This document shows positions 30,436 to 41,078 of a stretch of DNA of 55,224 bases, piece by piece; within the stretch, counting starts at the first letter, position 1, and each line of letters opens with the position of its first letter. The notes below the pieces were generated by a model. That model did no database searches and was not told where the DNA came from. It was given only the letters and a program-made list of their open reading frames with translations. A program made the translations under genes and the position numbers. Source of the stretch: a virus; IMG/VR virus record IMGVR_UViG_3300037156_000434, positions 1-55,224 of that record. One strand, 5' to 3'.

Positions 30436-30713
30436 CGTCGATCATTCGATGCCGTGATGCGAATCAGCAGGTCACGTTCGATAGCACGGTTCGAACAATC
30501 CGAAAAATGGAGTCGATCCGAACGCAGAGCAACGCCGGTGGTAGCTTGGATCTGACGCAGTATGCGGGCTTCAAACTGGATATCAGCCTGATGCCTGCTG
30601 AAAACGTGGGGTTCTCTCCTGTGCCACTTGTGGTGATCAGTGCGGACGGCAATACGCTGACATGGTCCGCAGCGCCCGTGTCCTGCTTTCTGATCCTCGG
30701 GATTTCTTCATGA
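30432..30713 (+). CDS. Small tail-associated hypothetical protein
   Basis: A 93-residue beta-rich protein (LTQYAGFKLDISLMPAENVG, then PVPLVVISADGNTLTWSAAP). It overlaps the DUF1983 gene and the next gene by 4 bases each. Companion proteins of this size occur after J-like genes; function unknown. Confidence 0.6.
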   Translation: MTSIIRCRDANQQVTFDSTVRTIRKMESIRTQSNAGGSLDLTQYAGFKLDISLMPAENVGFSPVPLVVISADGNTLTWSAAPVSCFLILGISS

Positions 30714-31546
30714 GCATCGGATTCAGGATTAAAAACGACTGGGGTAACCTCGCCGTCGATGAGAACAATCCGATCTTCATCGCGGTCGGCGAGAGCGCTG
30801 GGCACGTCGATAACGCCGGCTGGACTGACATCCGCCTCTACAAGGAAAAGGATGGCATCCCGCCGGTGGCGATCTTCCTGGAATACACGTTTTACGGCGT
30901 ATCAACCAGTCCCACGCCGCCGCTGGTGTTCGCCAGGCCACGCAACGTCGCCTCGCAGGTTAGCACCGTCATCGGCTACGTTGCCGCTAAGGGCGCGCCA
31001 GGCGCATGGACCGGTATGGTGGTGGTGTTCACCATCACGAACCTTCCGGGCAACCCGCAGAACACCGCGCAGCTGTATCCGCTTATGCGGGCCTATATGT
31101 GCGAGTTCCTGGTGGTGTTCTCCGGCGGGTATATCAGCGGCGAAACCCACGGCGTGCGAGTTTGGGCGCCAGGGTCGTCAACGGTGGTGTTCGACTCTGG
31201 AAACAATGCAGTCAGCTACAAGCGATCCAATGGCGTCTGGAACTACAGTCACCGCGACCAGGTGCTCAACGACCAATACCTCGAGGCTTGGAACGGTTCG
31301 GATACTTTCGGCGCGCGGAACGAGTGGATGCTGATCAGCTCTATCGGAACGGGCTACTACATGCGCTACAACGGTGAGGTAGCTGGTAGCAGGATGATTA
31401 TTCCAGGCCTGATTGGCGAGCCCGTGCAGCGGCTCATCCTTACTGGCCGTTCTGGCACGCTGATTCATATGCCATTCCTCTTCATCGAAACCAGAAGGCC
31501 GGTCGAGCAGGGCGTTGTCCTGCCGACCGGCCCCGGCCCTGCGTAA
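30710..31546 (+). CDS. Tail-tip-associated hypothetical protein
   Basis: A 278-residue beta-rich protein (FRIKNDWGNLAVDENNPIFI, then PPVAIFLEYTFYGVSTSPTP and GVRVWAPGSSTVVFDSGNNA). The last phrase is typical of phage tail-tip or fibre-adaptor proteins downstream of J-like genes. The ATG at 30710 overlaps the preceding stop. It probably connects the tip protein with the esterase fibre that follows. Confidence 0.65.
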   Translation: MSIGFRIKNDWGNLAVDENNPIFIAVGESAGHVDNAGWTDIRLYKEKDGIPPVAIFLEYTFYGVSTSPTPPLVFARPRNVASQVSTVIGYVAAKGAPGAWTGMVVVFTITNLPGNPQNTAQLYPLMRAYMCEFLVVFSGGYISGETHGVRVWAPGSSTVVFDSGNNAVSYKRSNGVWNYSHRDQVLNDQYLEAWNGSDTFGARNEWMLISSIGTGYYMRYNGEVAGSRMIIPGLIGEPVQRLILTGRSGTLIHMPFLFIETRRPVEQGVVLPTGPGPA

Positions 31547-31563
31547 ACTCTTCAGGAAAAATC

Positions 31564-33381
31564 ATGGCTACGACTCATATCTACCGCGCTGGCACGGTCA
31601 GTATCGCTGCGGGCGCAGTAATTGCGACCGGCGCCGGTACAGCGTGGCTATCCAACGCCGCCAGGGGCGACGTGCTCCTGATCCCGAGCGGCCAATGCTT
31701 CGAACTGGTGACGGTCGAGTCTGACAACCGTCTGACACTCGACGCGGGCCCGGCGGTGGCCGTCAATGGTGCGCCGTATGTCCTGCTCCGATTTGCTACC
31801 GCTCAGAACGTGCGCGACCTCCTCGAGAAGGTCGAGGAGTTCCTGAAGGATCGGCAGGTGAGCCTCGCGGAGTTCGCAGACTGGGCCACGGGTTCAGCCA
31901 ACGGCGGGCCGAACAAAGACGGCAATTATCCGCTTACTGACCGGTATGGCACGGTCACCATGGCCGCATGCCCGGCCAGGCTCGCAGTTATCGCGGGTTC
32001 CGGCGGCGGCGTTGGTGGCGGGGCCGGAACGGTCAAGAGGCTCAATGACGTTGTACCGGATGAGAACGGTAAACTTACAGTTACCCCCGGCGATATCGGG
32101 GCGGCGACAGCGGACCAGGGCAATTTGGCTGATGGTGCCGTGCAGAAGGCGCTGGCTCGCCTCTACAAGCCCTTGCTCACCGATGTGCTGGTGCTCGGTG
32201 ATAGCCGCGCGTTTCAGTGCACCAAGGGCAACGTAGGCTTTGCCGACTGGGCTGTCTCTGAAACGGGCGGCCTTGCCGCGTTTCCGCTGTCCCTGAACAA
32301 AGGGATCGACGGCAACACCACTTCGCAAATGCTGGCAAGGCTGCAAACCGATGTAATCGCAAACAGCAATTCCTTTGACGTGATGGTGCATTTTGGTACC
32401 GGAAACGACCGGATCAAAGGCATGACGCTGGAACAGACGATTCGAAATCTGGAGTACATGTACTCGGCGTTGATCAAGCGGGGCAAGATAGTCATTGCCA
32501 TTGCTGAAACGCCAGTAATGGGCGCTAATGTTGGGCTCCCTGCGCAGCAGACCGCGAACCATTTTGCAGTCCATAACTGGTATTTGAACGTTGCACCCAG
32601 CCTGGGCGTGGTGGTGGTGAACCCCTGGGACGAAATGGTTGACCCAGCTTCCGGTTCGAATTTCTGGCCTTTGGGCGGACTTACAGGTGATGGTCTCCAT
32701 CCCACTGCGGCAGGCGCGCGAATCATAGGCCGCAAGGTCGCTGAGGCATTGAAACGCCTATTCACCTTTCCGGCAGTGCTCCCAACCGCGAACGTTGCTT
32801 ACGACGCGGCGCTGGTTCCCGGCGGCAGCTTGATTCCTAACTCGCTTCTAATCGGTACCAACGGTGTGCTGGGTGGCGGCAGCAATGCCACCGGACAGTT
32901 GGCTTCATCCTGCACGTTGCTGGGGTCGGACCTCAACGGCCTGGCCGTGGCCGCTTCAAAGGAGGCGGCAGATTTTGGATTCAAACAGGTTCTGCGGATT
33001 ACCGGTATGCCGAGCGGCACCACACCGACGCTGACTTTAGAACAGTCGGTGGACGTCTCGAAACTCGCAGTGGGTCAACGCCTGAGTGCGGTGGCTGGTT
33101 GGGAGTTCATCAGCGTGAATACCAGCGTGCTGCAGGTGGCCCTCCAAATCGTCGCTGTGGGAGCGAGCGGCACCACCGTTGCCCAGATCGGGCAGAACCA
33201 GGAGCTAAATCACGCAATGCCAATCGGGACCATTGCCGGCACGCTTGTCACGCAGACGCTTGCCCTGTCGGAAGTGCCCACCAGCCTCAAGCTTCGGCTG
33301 TCCATCATTTTCAAATCCGGCACCGGCCAGGACGCAACGATCAAATTGCGTCAGGCGGATCTGACACGACTTTTCGCGTGA
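31564..33381 (+). CDS. Tail fibre with SGNH/GDSL esterase domain
   Basis: A 605-residue receptor-binding protein. The first 130 residues look like a virion-anchoring domain followed by a Gly-rich hinge (AVIAGSGGGVGGGAG) and a short collar repeat (LNDVVPDENGKLTVTPGDIG). Residues about 205-400 are an SGNH hydrolase: block I LVLGDSRA (S214), block II Gly at about 247, block III GTGND (N281), block V GDGLHP (D376, H379). All catalytic residues are present. The C-terminal 200 residues are a beta domain for trimerisation or binding. It probably deacetylates O-acetylated surface polysaccharide (LPS or capsule). Confidence 0.88.
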   Translation: MATTHIYRAGTVSIAAGAVIATGAGTAWLSNAARGDVLLIPSGQCFELVTVESDNRLTLDAGPAVAVNGAPYVLLRFATAQNVRDLLEKVEEFLKDRQVSLAEFADWATGSANGGPNKDGNYPLTDRYGTVTMAACPARLAVIAGSGGGVGGGAGTVKRLNDVVPDENGKLTVTPGDIGAATADQGNLADGAVQKALARLYKPLLTDVLVLGDSRAFQCTKGNVGFADWAVSETGGLAAFPLSLNKGIDGNTTSQMLARLQTDVIANSNSFDVMVHFGTGNDRIKGMTLEQTIRNLEYMYSALIKRGKIVIAIAETPVMGANVGLPAQQTANHFAVHNWYLNVAPSLGVVVVNPWDEMVDPASGSNFWPLGGLTGDGLHPTAAGARIIGRKVAEALKRLFTFPAVLPTANVAYDAALVPGGSLIPNSLLIGTNGVLGGGSNATGQLASSCTLLGSDLNGLAVAASKEAADFGFKQVLRITGMPSGTTPTLTLEQSVDVSKLAVGQRLSAVAGWEFISVNTSVLQVALQIVAVGASGTTVAQIGQNQELNHAMPIGTIAGTLVTQTLALSEVPTSLKLRLSIIFKSGTGQDATIKLRQADLTRLFA

Positions 33382-33391
33382 GGGCTTATCA

Positions 33392-33856
33392 ATGATCGAA
33401 ACACAAGAGCAATTGCTCGCCCGGGTACTCAAGGGCAACCCTGATGCAATCTTATTTTGCGAGACGCTGTTCTCTATCTCGCAGACCCTGGATGACATCG
33501 TGGACGGTGATAAACCTCTGACCCCCAACGACGTCTACCAGGCGTTCTGGCTCGCGCTGATTGAGCTGCCCATCAATCCGTTCTACCGCCACTTCGAACA
33601 CTTCGTTCGCCCGCTGATGGCAGGGGCACTGCAAGACTGGCGCGACAGCGTCACCCTGGAGAGAGAAGGGGACCACCACGGTCGTAGCTTGGCCTTTGTC
33701 TTGCGGGATCAGCTCACCGGTCTGGTGGTGCAATGCGCCTACCTCATCGGCGGGAGCGCCTGGATGGCCCAGGTTTCCGCCGGCATACGTCGGTTTTTCC
33801 ACGACGAGACCTTTTCCGCCTACAACCAGGAATTGATCAAGGGAGGTGCACAATGA
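33392..33856 (+). CDS. Hypothetical protein, tail/ejection region
   Basis: A 154-residue helical protein with aromatic-rich blocks (DVYQAFWLALIELPINPFYR, HFEHFVRPLMAGALQDWRDS) and GLVVQCAYLIGGSAWMAQVS, which is hydrophobic but also bears polar residues. It lies 10 bp after the fibre gene and overlaps the next gene by 4 bases. Not assigned to a family. Confidence 0.65.
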   Translation: MIETQEQLLARVLKGNPDAILFCETLFSISQTLDDIVDGDKPLTPNDVYQAFWLALIELPINPFYRHFEHFVRPLMAGALQDWRDSVTLEREGDHHGRSLAFVLRDQLTGLVVQCAYLIGGSAWMAQVSAGIRRFFHDETFSAYNQELIKGGAQ

Positions 33857-34545
33857 GTGGCGGTGGTGGAAAAACCGATAATTCGATACAGGACACGCCC
33901 GAACAGAAGTATGCCGCTCAAGTGGCTGCGGAAAAGTGGAACTACGCCCAGGAAAGGTTGGCGCCGGTTGAAAACGCGTACATGAAGCGCGTGGATGACA
34001 TGGATTCGGCCGGCAGCATGGCCTACGTCCGCGGCAAGGCGAACGCGGGAACTCAACAAGCACTGTCGTCGGGCCTGAAGCAGGTCGACCAAGGCATGGC
34101 CCAGCAGTACGGCCTGAATCCAAACAGCGGCCGCTCTGTCGGTGCCCAGGCCGATCTGGCCGCAAGCGTGGGGGCGGCGGGCGGCGATACCATGGCTCGT
34201 GCACAGTTCGAACAGACAGGGCAGAAAATCGCCGGGCTCAGCAGTGTGGCAGCCATCGGCCAAGGGCAATCGTCCCAAGCACAGGCGGGCCTCAACACCG
34301 TCGCCAACCAAGCTGCTCAAGACGCCCAGTCCGCAGCGTTTACGAATTTCAATCGCAAGTCTGCAAACCTGCAACTTGCAGGTGCCGCTATGGGAGCTGT
34401 TGCTGGCGGAGCAGCCTACGGGCTTAACAACATGGCCCCAGCCAAAACAAATGTTGCCAACTCAACCGTCCTCAATCCTAAAGGGCTGAGCGGGAATATT
34501 TACGACAGCGCCAACGGCGCCGCCAATTTTGGGGGGTATGCCTAA
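33853..34545 (+). CDS. Internal virion / ejection-type protein
   Basis: A 230-residue Ala/Gln/Gly-rich protein starting MSGGGGKTDNSIQDTPEQKY. It contains helical repeats (SSGLKQVDQGMAQQYGLNPN) and a hydrophobic Gly-zipper-like stretch (LAGAAMGAVAGGAAYGLNNM). Low aromatic content and composition resemble podovirus ejection proteins that leave the head with DNA. The ATG at 33853 follows GGAGG. First of a block of five such genes. Confidence 0.7.
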   Translation: MSGGGGKTDNSIQDTPEQKYAAQVAAEKWNYAQERLAPVENAYMKRVDDMDSAGSMAYVRGKANAGTQQALSSGLKQVDQGMAQQYGLNPNSGRSVGAQADLAASVGAAGGDTMARAQFEQTGQKIAGLSSVAAIGQGQSSQAQAGLNTVANQAAQDAQSAAFTNFNRKSANLQLAGAAMGAVAGGAAYGLNNMAPAKTNVANSTVLNPKGLSGNIYDSANGAANFGGYA

Positions 34546-34961
34546 TGCCTTACTACGTCGATCCGAATGCAGCGTTCGCTGGAAAACAAGGTGCTTCCAC
34601 GGTGCTGGGCCAACTGAGTCGCTCCCAGTGGGACGATTGGAAAGCTCGTTTTCAGCCCTACGTCGACAAGCTGGCCAACATCGCCACCAGCGAATCTTTC
34701 GCAGGCGAGCAGGCTGCAACCGCCACCGATTCGGTAAATAAAAGCTTTGATAGCGCGGCCCAGGGTTTGCAAATGCAGCAGCAGGGAATGGGCTTGATGC
34801 TGTCACCCGCGCAGCAGGCCGCCCAGGACCGGAAGATGCAACTTGGCCGAGCATCTGCAACTGTGGATGCGAGCAACAACGCCCGCGTTTCGGCGCGCGA
34901 CCTGCAAGAGCAAATCATGGCCGGCGGGATGGGCCTCAGCGGATTGAAGCCGGGGAGTTAA
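34545..34961 (+). CDS. Internal virion / ejection-type protein
   Basis: A 138-residue Gln/Ala-rich protein with FQPYVDKLANIATSESFAGE, LQMQQQGMGLMLSPAQQAAQ and NNARVSARDLQEQIMAGGMG. It is helical, with no cysteine. It starts within the TAATG of the preceding gene. The pattern of Gln repeats and Gly-rich end matches its neighbours, which suggests that they act together in DNA ejection. Confidence 0.65.
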   Translation: MPYYVDPNAAFAGKQGASTVLGQLSRSQWDDWKARFQPYVDKLANIATSESFAGEQAATATDSVNKSFDSAAQGLQMQQQGMGLMLSPAQQAAQDRKMQLGRASATVDASNNARVSARDLQEQIMAGGMGLSGLKPGS

Positions 34962-34964
34962 ATT

Positions 34965-35213
34965 ATGGGATATGGACTGATTGGTCTTAAGCAGGAAATG
35001 CAGGGAGAAGCTATGCAAGGCCTCTCGCAGGTGTCTCAACAGCAACAGCAAGCCAAGATAGCCGAGGACCAAATGAATCAGCAGGCCAAGGCCAATACTC
35101 AATCCAGCCAGGTAGGCATGGCTACAACAGGCGCCATGGTGGGCTCAGCTTTTGGCCCTGTTGGTACGGCAATCGGAGCGGGGATTGGCTACATCGCTGG
35201 GTCGTTTATGTAG
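34965..35213 (+). CDS. Small glycine-zipper virion protein
   Basis: An 82-residue protein. The first half is Gln-rich (QGLSQVSQQQQQAKIAEDQM); the second is a glycine-zipper membrane-inserting segment (GAMVGSAFGPVGTAIGAGIG). Such zippers can insert into the host membrane, in line with forming part of the ejection conduit. It follows the preceding gene by 3 bases. Confidence 0.65.
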   Translation: MGYGLIGLKQEMQGEAMQGLSQVSQQQQQAKIAEDQMNQQAKANTQSSQVGMATTGAMVGSAFGPVGTAIGAGIGYIAGSFM

Positions 35214-35257
35214 ATGGCTGCGCTACACTCAAATTTTTATTTCTTTGAGAATCGCTC

Positions 35258-35476
35258 ATGGAACTTGCGCTTTGGTTTATCGCCATCTTGCTTCTGCTCA
35301 TTTACTTGCTGCTCCGTCAGGCGGTGCAGCTGCTGAGGAAAGATCTGCCTAAGCTGATCAGGGTTGCCTCAGACTTGAATGTAGAGCGATTAGATCAGGT
35401 TACGGAGCGGGTAGAGGATGTGCGCGGAAGCATCGATTCACTCGCTTTAAACCGCTCGCATGAACTGGAGCGGTGA
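35258..35476 (+). CDS. Small single-TM protein
   Basis: A 72-residue protein with one N-terminal TM helix (MELALWFIAILLLLIYLLLR) and an amphipathic charged tail (RLDQVTERVEDVRGSIDSLA). Located between two ejection-type genes and not overlapping them. It could be a membrane partner in DNA entry or a late holin-like protein; neither is proven. Confidence 0.6.
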   Translation: MELALWFIAILLLLIYLLLRQAVQLLRKDLPKLIRVASDLNVERLDQVTERVEDVRGSIDSLALNRSHELER

Positions 35477-35557
35477 ACATAAACAACCTTTTTCATTGGA
35501 CTACAGCAGTCATCCTGCCGAGTGATGTCCGGGAAATACTATTGTCGGGAGACAACA

Positions 35558-37105
35558 ATGGCAGGCGGATTAGATACCCGTGGCGGAATGGATGGCTTCA
35601 CCCAGGGCTTTGGCCTGGTAAGCAATCTCCTCGCGCAGAAGGACCAGCGAGCACTCCAGCAGGCTCAACTCGCTCAACAGGCAGAGGACCGGCAATACGG
35701 TCGCGAGATCCAGCAACAGGAAATGGGCCTGCGCAAAGACGATTTGGCATATCGACGGGAAACTGATCAGCGAAACTACACTGACACCCAGGCCCAGCGT
35801 CAGTACCTCCACCAGCGCGATGCCGATAACGCTGCGCGCCAGGATCGCCAATTCCAGGCAACCTACGGCCTTCAGGTGGCCGGCCAACGGCAGGCGGCGG
35901 CGAGGATGCAGCGCGAGGATCAGCGCTTTGACCTTCAGCAACAGCAGCTGACCCGCCAGATCGGCCGGCAGGACAAAGCGGAGATGCAACAGCAGGATGC
36001 GCTCACAGCGAAATCGGCTTATGCCAAAATCGCCGCCGGCGGTGACCTGGATGACAACGACCTCGAAGTCTTCAAGCGCAACCCATGGATGGACCCCCGG
36101 CACGTCCTTTCTCCCGCGATGCAAGACGACGTGGCCACCGCCGGCAAAGTATTCACCGGAGAGCTCAACTCCAATGCCCCGGAAGCCTTGGATGCTGTAA
36201 ATCGGGTGTTCGGTCCTGACATCCAGAAGGGGGGCGGCGGCAAAAAACGCATTGTTCAGGTGATGCCCGGCCAAACCGAGGGCACGGTGGTGTTTGAGCT
36301 TGAAGTCACCGGTGATGACGGGAAGAAATACACCGCGCCCATGACCAAAAATCGTGGCACAGCGAACGATGCTGACGACGAAGTGCTCGAGGTGCCCATT
36401 GAGAAGTTGGTTGACCGTGTGTCCGGCTACAAACTGCTGAGCGGAGTTTTCAACACCCCTGAAAACAGGCAGGCCGCGCTGCGGTATGGTCAGCAAATGG
36501 GGCTGGCCCCGAAAGATCAACTGAGCAAGCCACTTGCGGCGCCGGTTCAAAAAGCCGAGGACAAGGATCTGGAGGCGATCGCCGCCGCATCAACCATGAA
36601 CGATCAGTTGTCGAAAATCGGTGAGCAGATCACATCCGGTAAGCTCAACCTCGGCCCGGTCAATAACAAACTCGCAGCGGCGCGCAACGCGATGGGCATG
36701 AGTACCGAGGAGTCGAGGAACTACGGCTCGCTCAACTCGACACTCGAGCAATTACGTAACGCCAGTCTGCGACTCAATGCTGGTGTGCAGACGGACGGTG
36801 ACGCCCAGCGGGCCTGGAATGAGCTCATCACCAACATCAACGATCCGGCGCTGGTGCAGCAGCGCCTGACTGAAATCCGTGCCCTGAACGAAAAGGCAAT
36901 GGAGCTCAAGACCAACATGATCCAGCAGCGCCGGCATAACGCCCGTGCTGAGCCACTGGATATCGGCACCGTCATTCCGCAGGTCGACCAGCAGCGCGGC
37001 CTCAGTATGCCTTCGGCTGGATCACAGCCTCGTCAGCCAGCAACAACCTCGAAGGCATCACCTGCTGAACTCCCGCACGGTGCCAAATTCCTCGGCTTCG
37101 AATAA
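35558..37105 (+). CDS. Large Gln-rich internal virion protein
   Basis: A 515-residue protein. Residues 20-150 are an extreme Gln/Arg coiled coil ([20 protein letters not shown] and similar). The central part is globular ([20 protein letters not shown]), and the C-terminal half is helical ([20 protein letters not shown]). GGGAG lies 6 bases before the ATG at 35558. Composition and place suggest an ejection protein forming part of the trans-envelope channel. Confidence 0.72.
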   Translation: MAGGLDTRGGMDGFTQGFGLVSNLLAQKDQRALQQAQLAQQAEDRQYGREIQQQEMGLRKDDLAYRRETDQRNYTDTQAQRQYLHQRDADNAARQDRQFQATYGLQVAGQRQAAARMQREDQRFDLQQQQLTRQIGRQDKAEMQQQDALTAKSAYAKIAAGGDLDDNDLEVFKRNPWMDPRHVLSPAMQDDVATAGKVFTGELNSNAPEALDAVNRVFGPDIQKGGGGKKRIVQVMPGQTEGTVVFELEVTGDDGKKYTAPMTKNRGTANDADDEVLEVPIEKLVDRVSGYKLLSGVFNTPENRQAALRYGQQMGLAPKDQLSKPLAAPVQKAEDKDLEAIAAASTMNDQLSKIGEQITSGKLNLGPVNNKLAAARNAMGMSTEESRNYGSLNSTLEQLRNASLRLNAGVQTDGDAQRAWNELITNINDPALVQQRLTEIRALNEKAMELKTNMIQQRRHNARAEPLDIGTVIPQVDQQRGLSMPSAGSQPRQPATTSKASPAELPHGAKFLGFE

Positions 37106-37115
37106 GGAGCAAGTC

Positions 37116-40100
37116 ATGCCAATCGCAAAGTTTGAGATGCCGGACGGCCGTATTGCTCGTTTCGAGATGCCCGATGGAGCCACCCCGGAGCAGGCTCAAG
37201 AAGTGTTCTCCCAGATGGCCAAGATGAGCGCGCCCGTCGCGGACGCACCAAAGAAGCCTGCGGCACCAGAGGTCGGCGCTTTTCGGGCGGGCTTGCGAGG
37301 CCTGAATGACGGCCTGACCTTCGGGTTTGCTGACGAAATTTCCGGCGGCCTTGCAGCAACGCTGGAGCCATTGGTCGGTACCGGCAACCCAGGCAAGACC
37401 TGGCGGGAGCGATATGACCAGAACGTCGCGGGCGAGCGCAACCTTGATGCGGCCTCACGCTACCAGCATCCGGTTGCAAATATCGGCGGCGGATTAGTCG
37501 GCGGTGTTGTTCCAATGCTTGCCAGCGGCGGTACCACTGCCTTGCCTGGCCTGGCGGCTCGCGCTTCGGCAGCGGCAGCTCCCACGACCGCGCAAGTTAT
37601 TGGTCGGTCGGCAGCCACCGGTTCGGCTTACGGCGGGTTGTATGGCTTGGGATCAGGCCAGGGGGATCTCGCTGACCGCATTCCTAGCGCAGTGGAAGGG
37701 GCGGCCCTCGGGGGTGTTGTAGGCGGTGCTTTACCTGCGGCAGCAGTAGCCGCCGGCGCCGTCAAGCGTGCGCTGACTTCATCAGAGAACTCGGCAAACC
37801 GTCAACTTCAGCGCGCGCTTGAGCGAGACGGCATCAGCCTTGAGGAGTGGCAGCGCCGGGTTCAGGCCATGCGTGAAGAAAACCCGGCCGCTCTGCCCGT
37901 CGACGCTGGGGGCGAGAACGTAGCAGGCCTTCTGGAGCGTGTAGCGAATACGCCAGGTGCTGGGCGCACCAAGATCATTCCTGCGCTGAACGAGCGCCAG
38001 GCAGCTCAACCTGATCGCGTAGCTGAGCAATTGTACAGGCTGACCGGCGCAGGTCGTGGCCGTGACAAACCGGTGGCTATGTCCGATTCCAAGGAGATGA
38101 CTATTTGGCAGCCGCCTGCACCGGGCTCGCGTGAGGGCGATGCGATGTCGAAGGTCGCCGACGATATGGCCGCCGGCGGCACACCAGAACAGCGCCGGAG
38201 TGCCTACCGTGCCCTTGAAGATACGATGAAAGAGCGCGCCAAAGCGGCCGCGCCCTTATACGAGCAGGCTTACAAAGAACCGGTGCCCTGGACCAAGGAA
38301 CTTGAGGAGTTAATGGCCCGCCCGGCTATGCAGACGGCATTCCGTGATGCTAAGACGCGCGCTGGAAACCAAGGCCGTCCGTTCTACGGAAAGTTTGTGG
38401 AATTGGCCGACGATGGAACGTTCACCGTCAAGGATGTGCCCAGCACCGGCGACCTAGACATCATGAAGAAAAACCTCGATGACCAGATTGGCGCGTTCAT
38501 GCGGTCGGGGGAGAAGGGCCGGGCAGGCGACATCATCAACATCAAAAACAAGCTGCTCGGTATCATGGATGAGTACAGCCCCACCTATTCCAAAGCGCGG
38601 AAAGTCTGGTCTGACGACTCCAGCTATATGGGAGCAACGGAGAAAGGGCGCGATCTGATCTTCAATCAAAAAATGAGTCCCGAGGAGTTCGCAGACACGT
38701 TCCGTAGAATGTCGCCTGCCGACCGAGAAGGCTTCGCGACCGGCGCGGTTTCGTCTGTGATCGGCAAAATGGGCAGCAAGACCAGCACCTATTCGGATGT
38801 TGTTCGAGATCTGAACTCACGGAACATGCGCGAGAAAATCGGCGCAATGTTGCCGAATAAGGCTGCGCGGGACCACTGGAACACCTTGCTCGATCAGGAA
38901 GTGGCGTCGACTGCTCTCCGTCAACGAGCAACCGGTAATAGCGCTACCGCTCGGCGAATGGCCGAAGTTGATGATGAAAGCGGAGCGGTGGAAAGGGCGG
39001 GCGGAGCTCTTGCTGATCTTCTGGGCGGGCGGTTCTTGGCGTTGACCGGCAAGACTATTGCGGCTGGCTACAAAGGCACCCGTGATCGATTGCATGCTCG
39101 TTCGGATGACGCTGTGGCTGACCGCTTGCTTAAGCCCGAAGTTGCTGCGAAGGCTCAAGACGTTCAGCCGATGCCCGCGATCGAGGCACCGTCGCAAATA
39201 GCTGCACCGGGTGCTGTTATTTCGGCCCTGGGCGGCGATGAGTCGGAACAACAACCAACTCCGCCCGAGGCGGCACGCGCGTCAGTCGCAGCTGGTGTTC
39301 AAGGGGCTGATCGCACATCCCCAGCACCTGTGGCAGGGCAAATCACTGCGGGCAACATTGATTTGAGCGCCAGGCCCACGGTCAGGAACGCTGACGGCTC
39401 GATCAGTACCGTTCGATCAATGTCGATCGGCATCGATGGCAAGGAAGTGCTCATTCCCACAGTCAGCGATGACGGCAGGATCATGTCGGACGACGAGGCG
39501 ATCCAGACTTATCAGCGCACCGGCAAGCACCTCGGTATGTTCAAAAATCCCGAGAGCGCTAATGCGTACGCTGAAAAGCTGCACGAGGACCAGGCGGAAC
39601 AATATGGCGACAAGGATGGCGCCAAGCCCGGTGACGTTCTGCCGGAGGCTGGTGACGATCAAGCCGCCTTGCCCCCTGCCAAAGCGCTGGACCTCGCTGC
39701 TCGAAGTGCCGCTACCTCTCCGGACAACGATCTGCCTGAACCGAGTACTGCCCAGAAGGAAGCGGGCAACTATCGCAAGGGGCATATCAAGCTGCGGGGG
39801 CTGAACATCGCCATCGAGAATCCACGCGGTTCTGAGCGGAAAGGCGTCGATGCGAACGGCAAGGAGTGGTCGCATTCCATGTCCGACCATTACGGCTACA
39901 TCAAGCGCACCACCGGTGCTGATGGCGACCAGGTTGACGTGTACGTCGGTCCTGAGCCTTTCAGCCAGCGTGTGTTCGTCGTGGACCAGAAAGACCAAGG
40001 CTCAGGCAAGTTTGATGAGCACAAGGTCATGCTGGGCTACACCAGCCAGGCGGCGGCGATCAAAGCCTACAAGTCAAACTTCGACAAGGACTGGAGCGTG

Positions 40101-40310
40101 GGCGACGTCACCGAGATGAAAATGCCGGAGTTCAAGGCCTGGCTCAAGGCTGGCGACACCGCCAAGCCGCTGGCAGCCTCGGCTTCGAAGCCAACCGTGA
40201 AGTCCATCAATGCCAAAATGGCAGCGGTGCGCCTCGGCGGAATGAGTGCAGAGCGCAAACAGCAGGAGTTGGCCAAGCTGACCCAGGAACGGGAACAACT
40301 TGCCAGTTGA
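37116..40310 (+). CDS. Large polyvalent ejection protein with InPase-like domain
   Basis: A 1064-residue protein, the largest in the window. The N-terminus has a duplicated motif ([17 protein letters not shown]). Residues about 65-220 are Gly/Ala-rich with hydrophobic zippers, and a long helical middle follows. Near 750-840 lies the block [39 protein letters not shown], found in phage polyvalent proteins. Near 900-1010 lies an inorganic-pyrophosphatase-like domain ([40 protein letters not shown]). The C-terminus is helical. Large, multi-domain and at the end of the virion operon, it is probably injected into the host. AAGGAG precedes the ATG. Confidence 0.75.
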   Translation: MPIAKFEMPDGRIARFEMPDGATPEQAQEVFSQMAKMSAPVADAPKKPAAPEVGAFRAGLRGLNDGLTFGFADEISGGLAATLEPLVGTGNPGKTWRERYDQNVAGERNLDAASRYQHPVANIGGGLVGGVVPMLASGGTTALPGLAARASAAAAPTTAQVIGRSAATGSAYGGLYGLGSGQGDLADRIPSAVEGAALGGVVGGALPAAAVAAGAVKRALTSSENSANRQLQRALERDGISLEEWQRRVQAMREENPAALPVDAGGENVAGLLERVANTPGAGRTKIIPALNERQAAQPDRVAEQLYRLTGAGRGRDKPVAMSDSKEMTIWQPPAPGSREGDAMSKVADDMAAGGTPEQRRSAYRALEDTMKERAKAAAPLYEQAYKEPVPWTKELEELMARPAMQTAFRDAKTRAGNQGRPFYGKFVELADDGTFTVKDVPSTGDLDIMKKNLDDQIGAFMRSGEKGRAGDIINIKNKLLGIMDEYSPTYSKARKVWSDDSSYMGATEKGRDLIFNQKMSPEEFADTFRRMSPADREGFATGAVSSVIGKMGSKTSTYSDVVRDLNSRNMREKIGAMLPNKAARDHWNTLLDQEVASTALRQRATGNSATARRMAEVDDESGAVERAGGALADLLGGRFLALTGKTIAAGYKGTRDRLHARSDDAVADRLLKPEVAAKAQDVQPMPAIEAPSQIAAPGAVISALGGDESEQQPTPPEAARASVAAGVQGADRTSPAPVAGQITAGNIDLSARPTVRNADGSISTVRSMSIGIDGKEVLIPTVSDDGRIMSDDEAIQTYQRTGKHLGMFKNPESANAYAEKLHEDQAEQYGDKDGAKPGDVLPEAGDDQAALPPAKALDLAARSAATSPDNDLPEPSTAQKEAGNYRKGHIKLRGLNIAIENPRGSERKGVDANGKEWSHSMSDHYGYIKRTTGADGDQVDVYVGPEPFSQRVFVVDQKDQGSGKFDEHKVMLGYTSQAAAIKAYKSNFDKDWSVGDVTEMKMPEFKAWLKAGDTAKPLAASASKPTVKSINAKMAAVRLGGMSAERKQQELAKLTQEREQLAS

Positions 40311-40385
40311 TTTAAGTGGCCTGCTTGTAAAGGGGCCGCATCCCTATCAATCCGGCCGTGAGGCCCCACCCAGTAGGTATTTCAG

Positions 40386-41078
40386 ATGCCTGGACAATCT
40401 CCAGACCCGACACTTTTCAATGACCCGGACCGCTTGAAACCCGGTGAGCGAGAGCCGATTCGCGGGCTGAATCCACTACCGTTGAACGGCCAGGTTCTGT
40501 GTTCATGTAGTTGCGGCTGGTTCGGCCCGGCCGGACAGCGACAGGAAGGTGCGTGCCCCGCGTGTGGTTCTACTACAGCGAAAGCGCCCACTAGAGCAGT
40601 GGTACACGTCTACGAGACGCTGACCAAGCTGCTGAGCGACAACAGTGAACGACTCAGGGGTGCTCAGATCGACTGCTTATCGCTGCGCGCGATGGTGGAT
40701 CAGTCGGTCCAGAATTGCCGAACGCTTCAGGATGTTCAGACCCCGCTCACAGCAAAGGCGGCGGCATTCGACGCCTCGCTTAAGCTGATCGGCCTATCGG
40801 CGGATACGGTACCTGATGTGTTCCCTGGGTTTGTGCAGTCCATCCTGCACGACCAGCTCCGCTACACCATGCACCGCGACGTGCTCCGGCTCGACCCGAT
40901 AGCGTGGGACGGAATCCAAGATTTTCCCCAGCATAAGATGACGCCTGCTGAATATGATCTGGCTATCGACCGGCAGATATCTCGTTGGAGGCAGGTTCAA
41001 CAACAAGCTGAAGCTCGACGTGAGGAAGATGTACGGCGCGTGGAAGCGGAGGCCGCTAAAACGGCTGAAACCGAGTAG
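40386..41078 (+). CDS. Cys-rich N-terminal hypothetical protein, last gene of the late operon
   Basis: A 230-residue protein with a zinc-ribbon-like cluster (CSCSCGWFGP then CPACGS, residues about 38-60). A helical domain with KLLSDNSERLRGAQIDCLSL and a charged coiled-coil tail (QQAEARREEDVRRVEAEAAK) follow. It lies 75 bp past the polyvalent gene and ends the co-directional phage block. Function unknown; a structural or injected protein is possible. Confidence 0.65.
   Translation: MPGQSPDPTLFNDPDRLKPGEREPIRGLNPLPLNGQVLCSCSCGWFGPAGQRQEGACPACGSTTAKAPTRAVVHVYETLTKLLSDNSERLRGAQIDCLSLRAMVDQSVQNCRTLQDVQTPLTAKAAAFDASLKLIGLSADTVPDVFPGFVQSILHDQLRYTMHRDVLRLDPIAWDGIQDFPQHKMTPAEYDLAIDRQISRWRQVQQQAEARREEDVRRVEAEAAKTAETE

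Noticed and set aside
35570-36550. Long minus-strand open frame (326 codons) under the ejection gene
   Set aside because: It is the antisense of a Gln/Arg-rich coiled coil, no start site or family seen; composition-driven shadow. Similar long antisense frames under terminase, portal and replication genes were dropped for the same reason.
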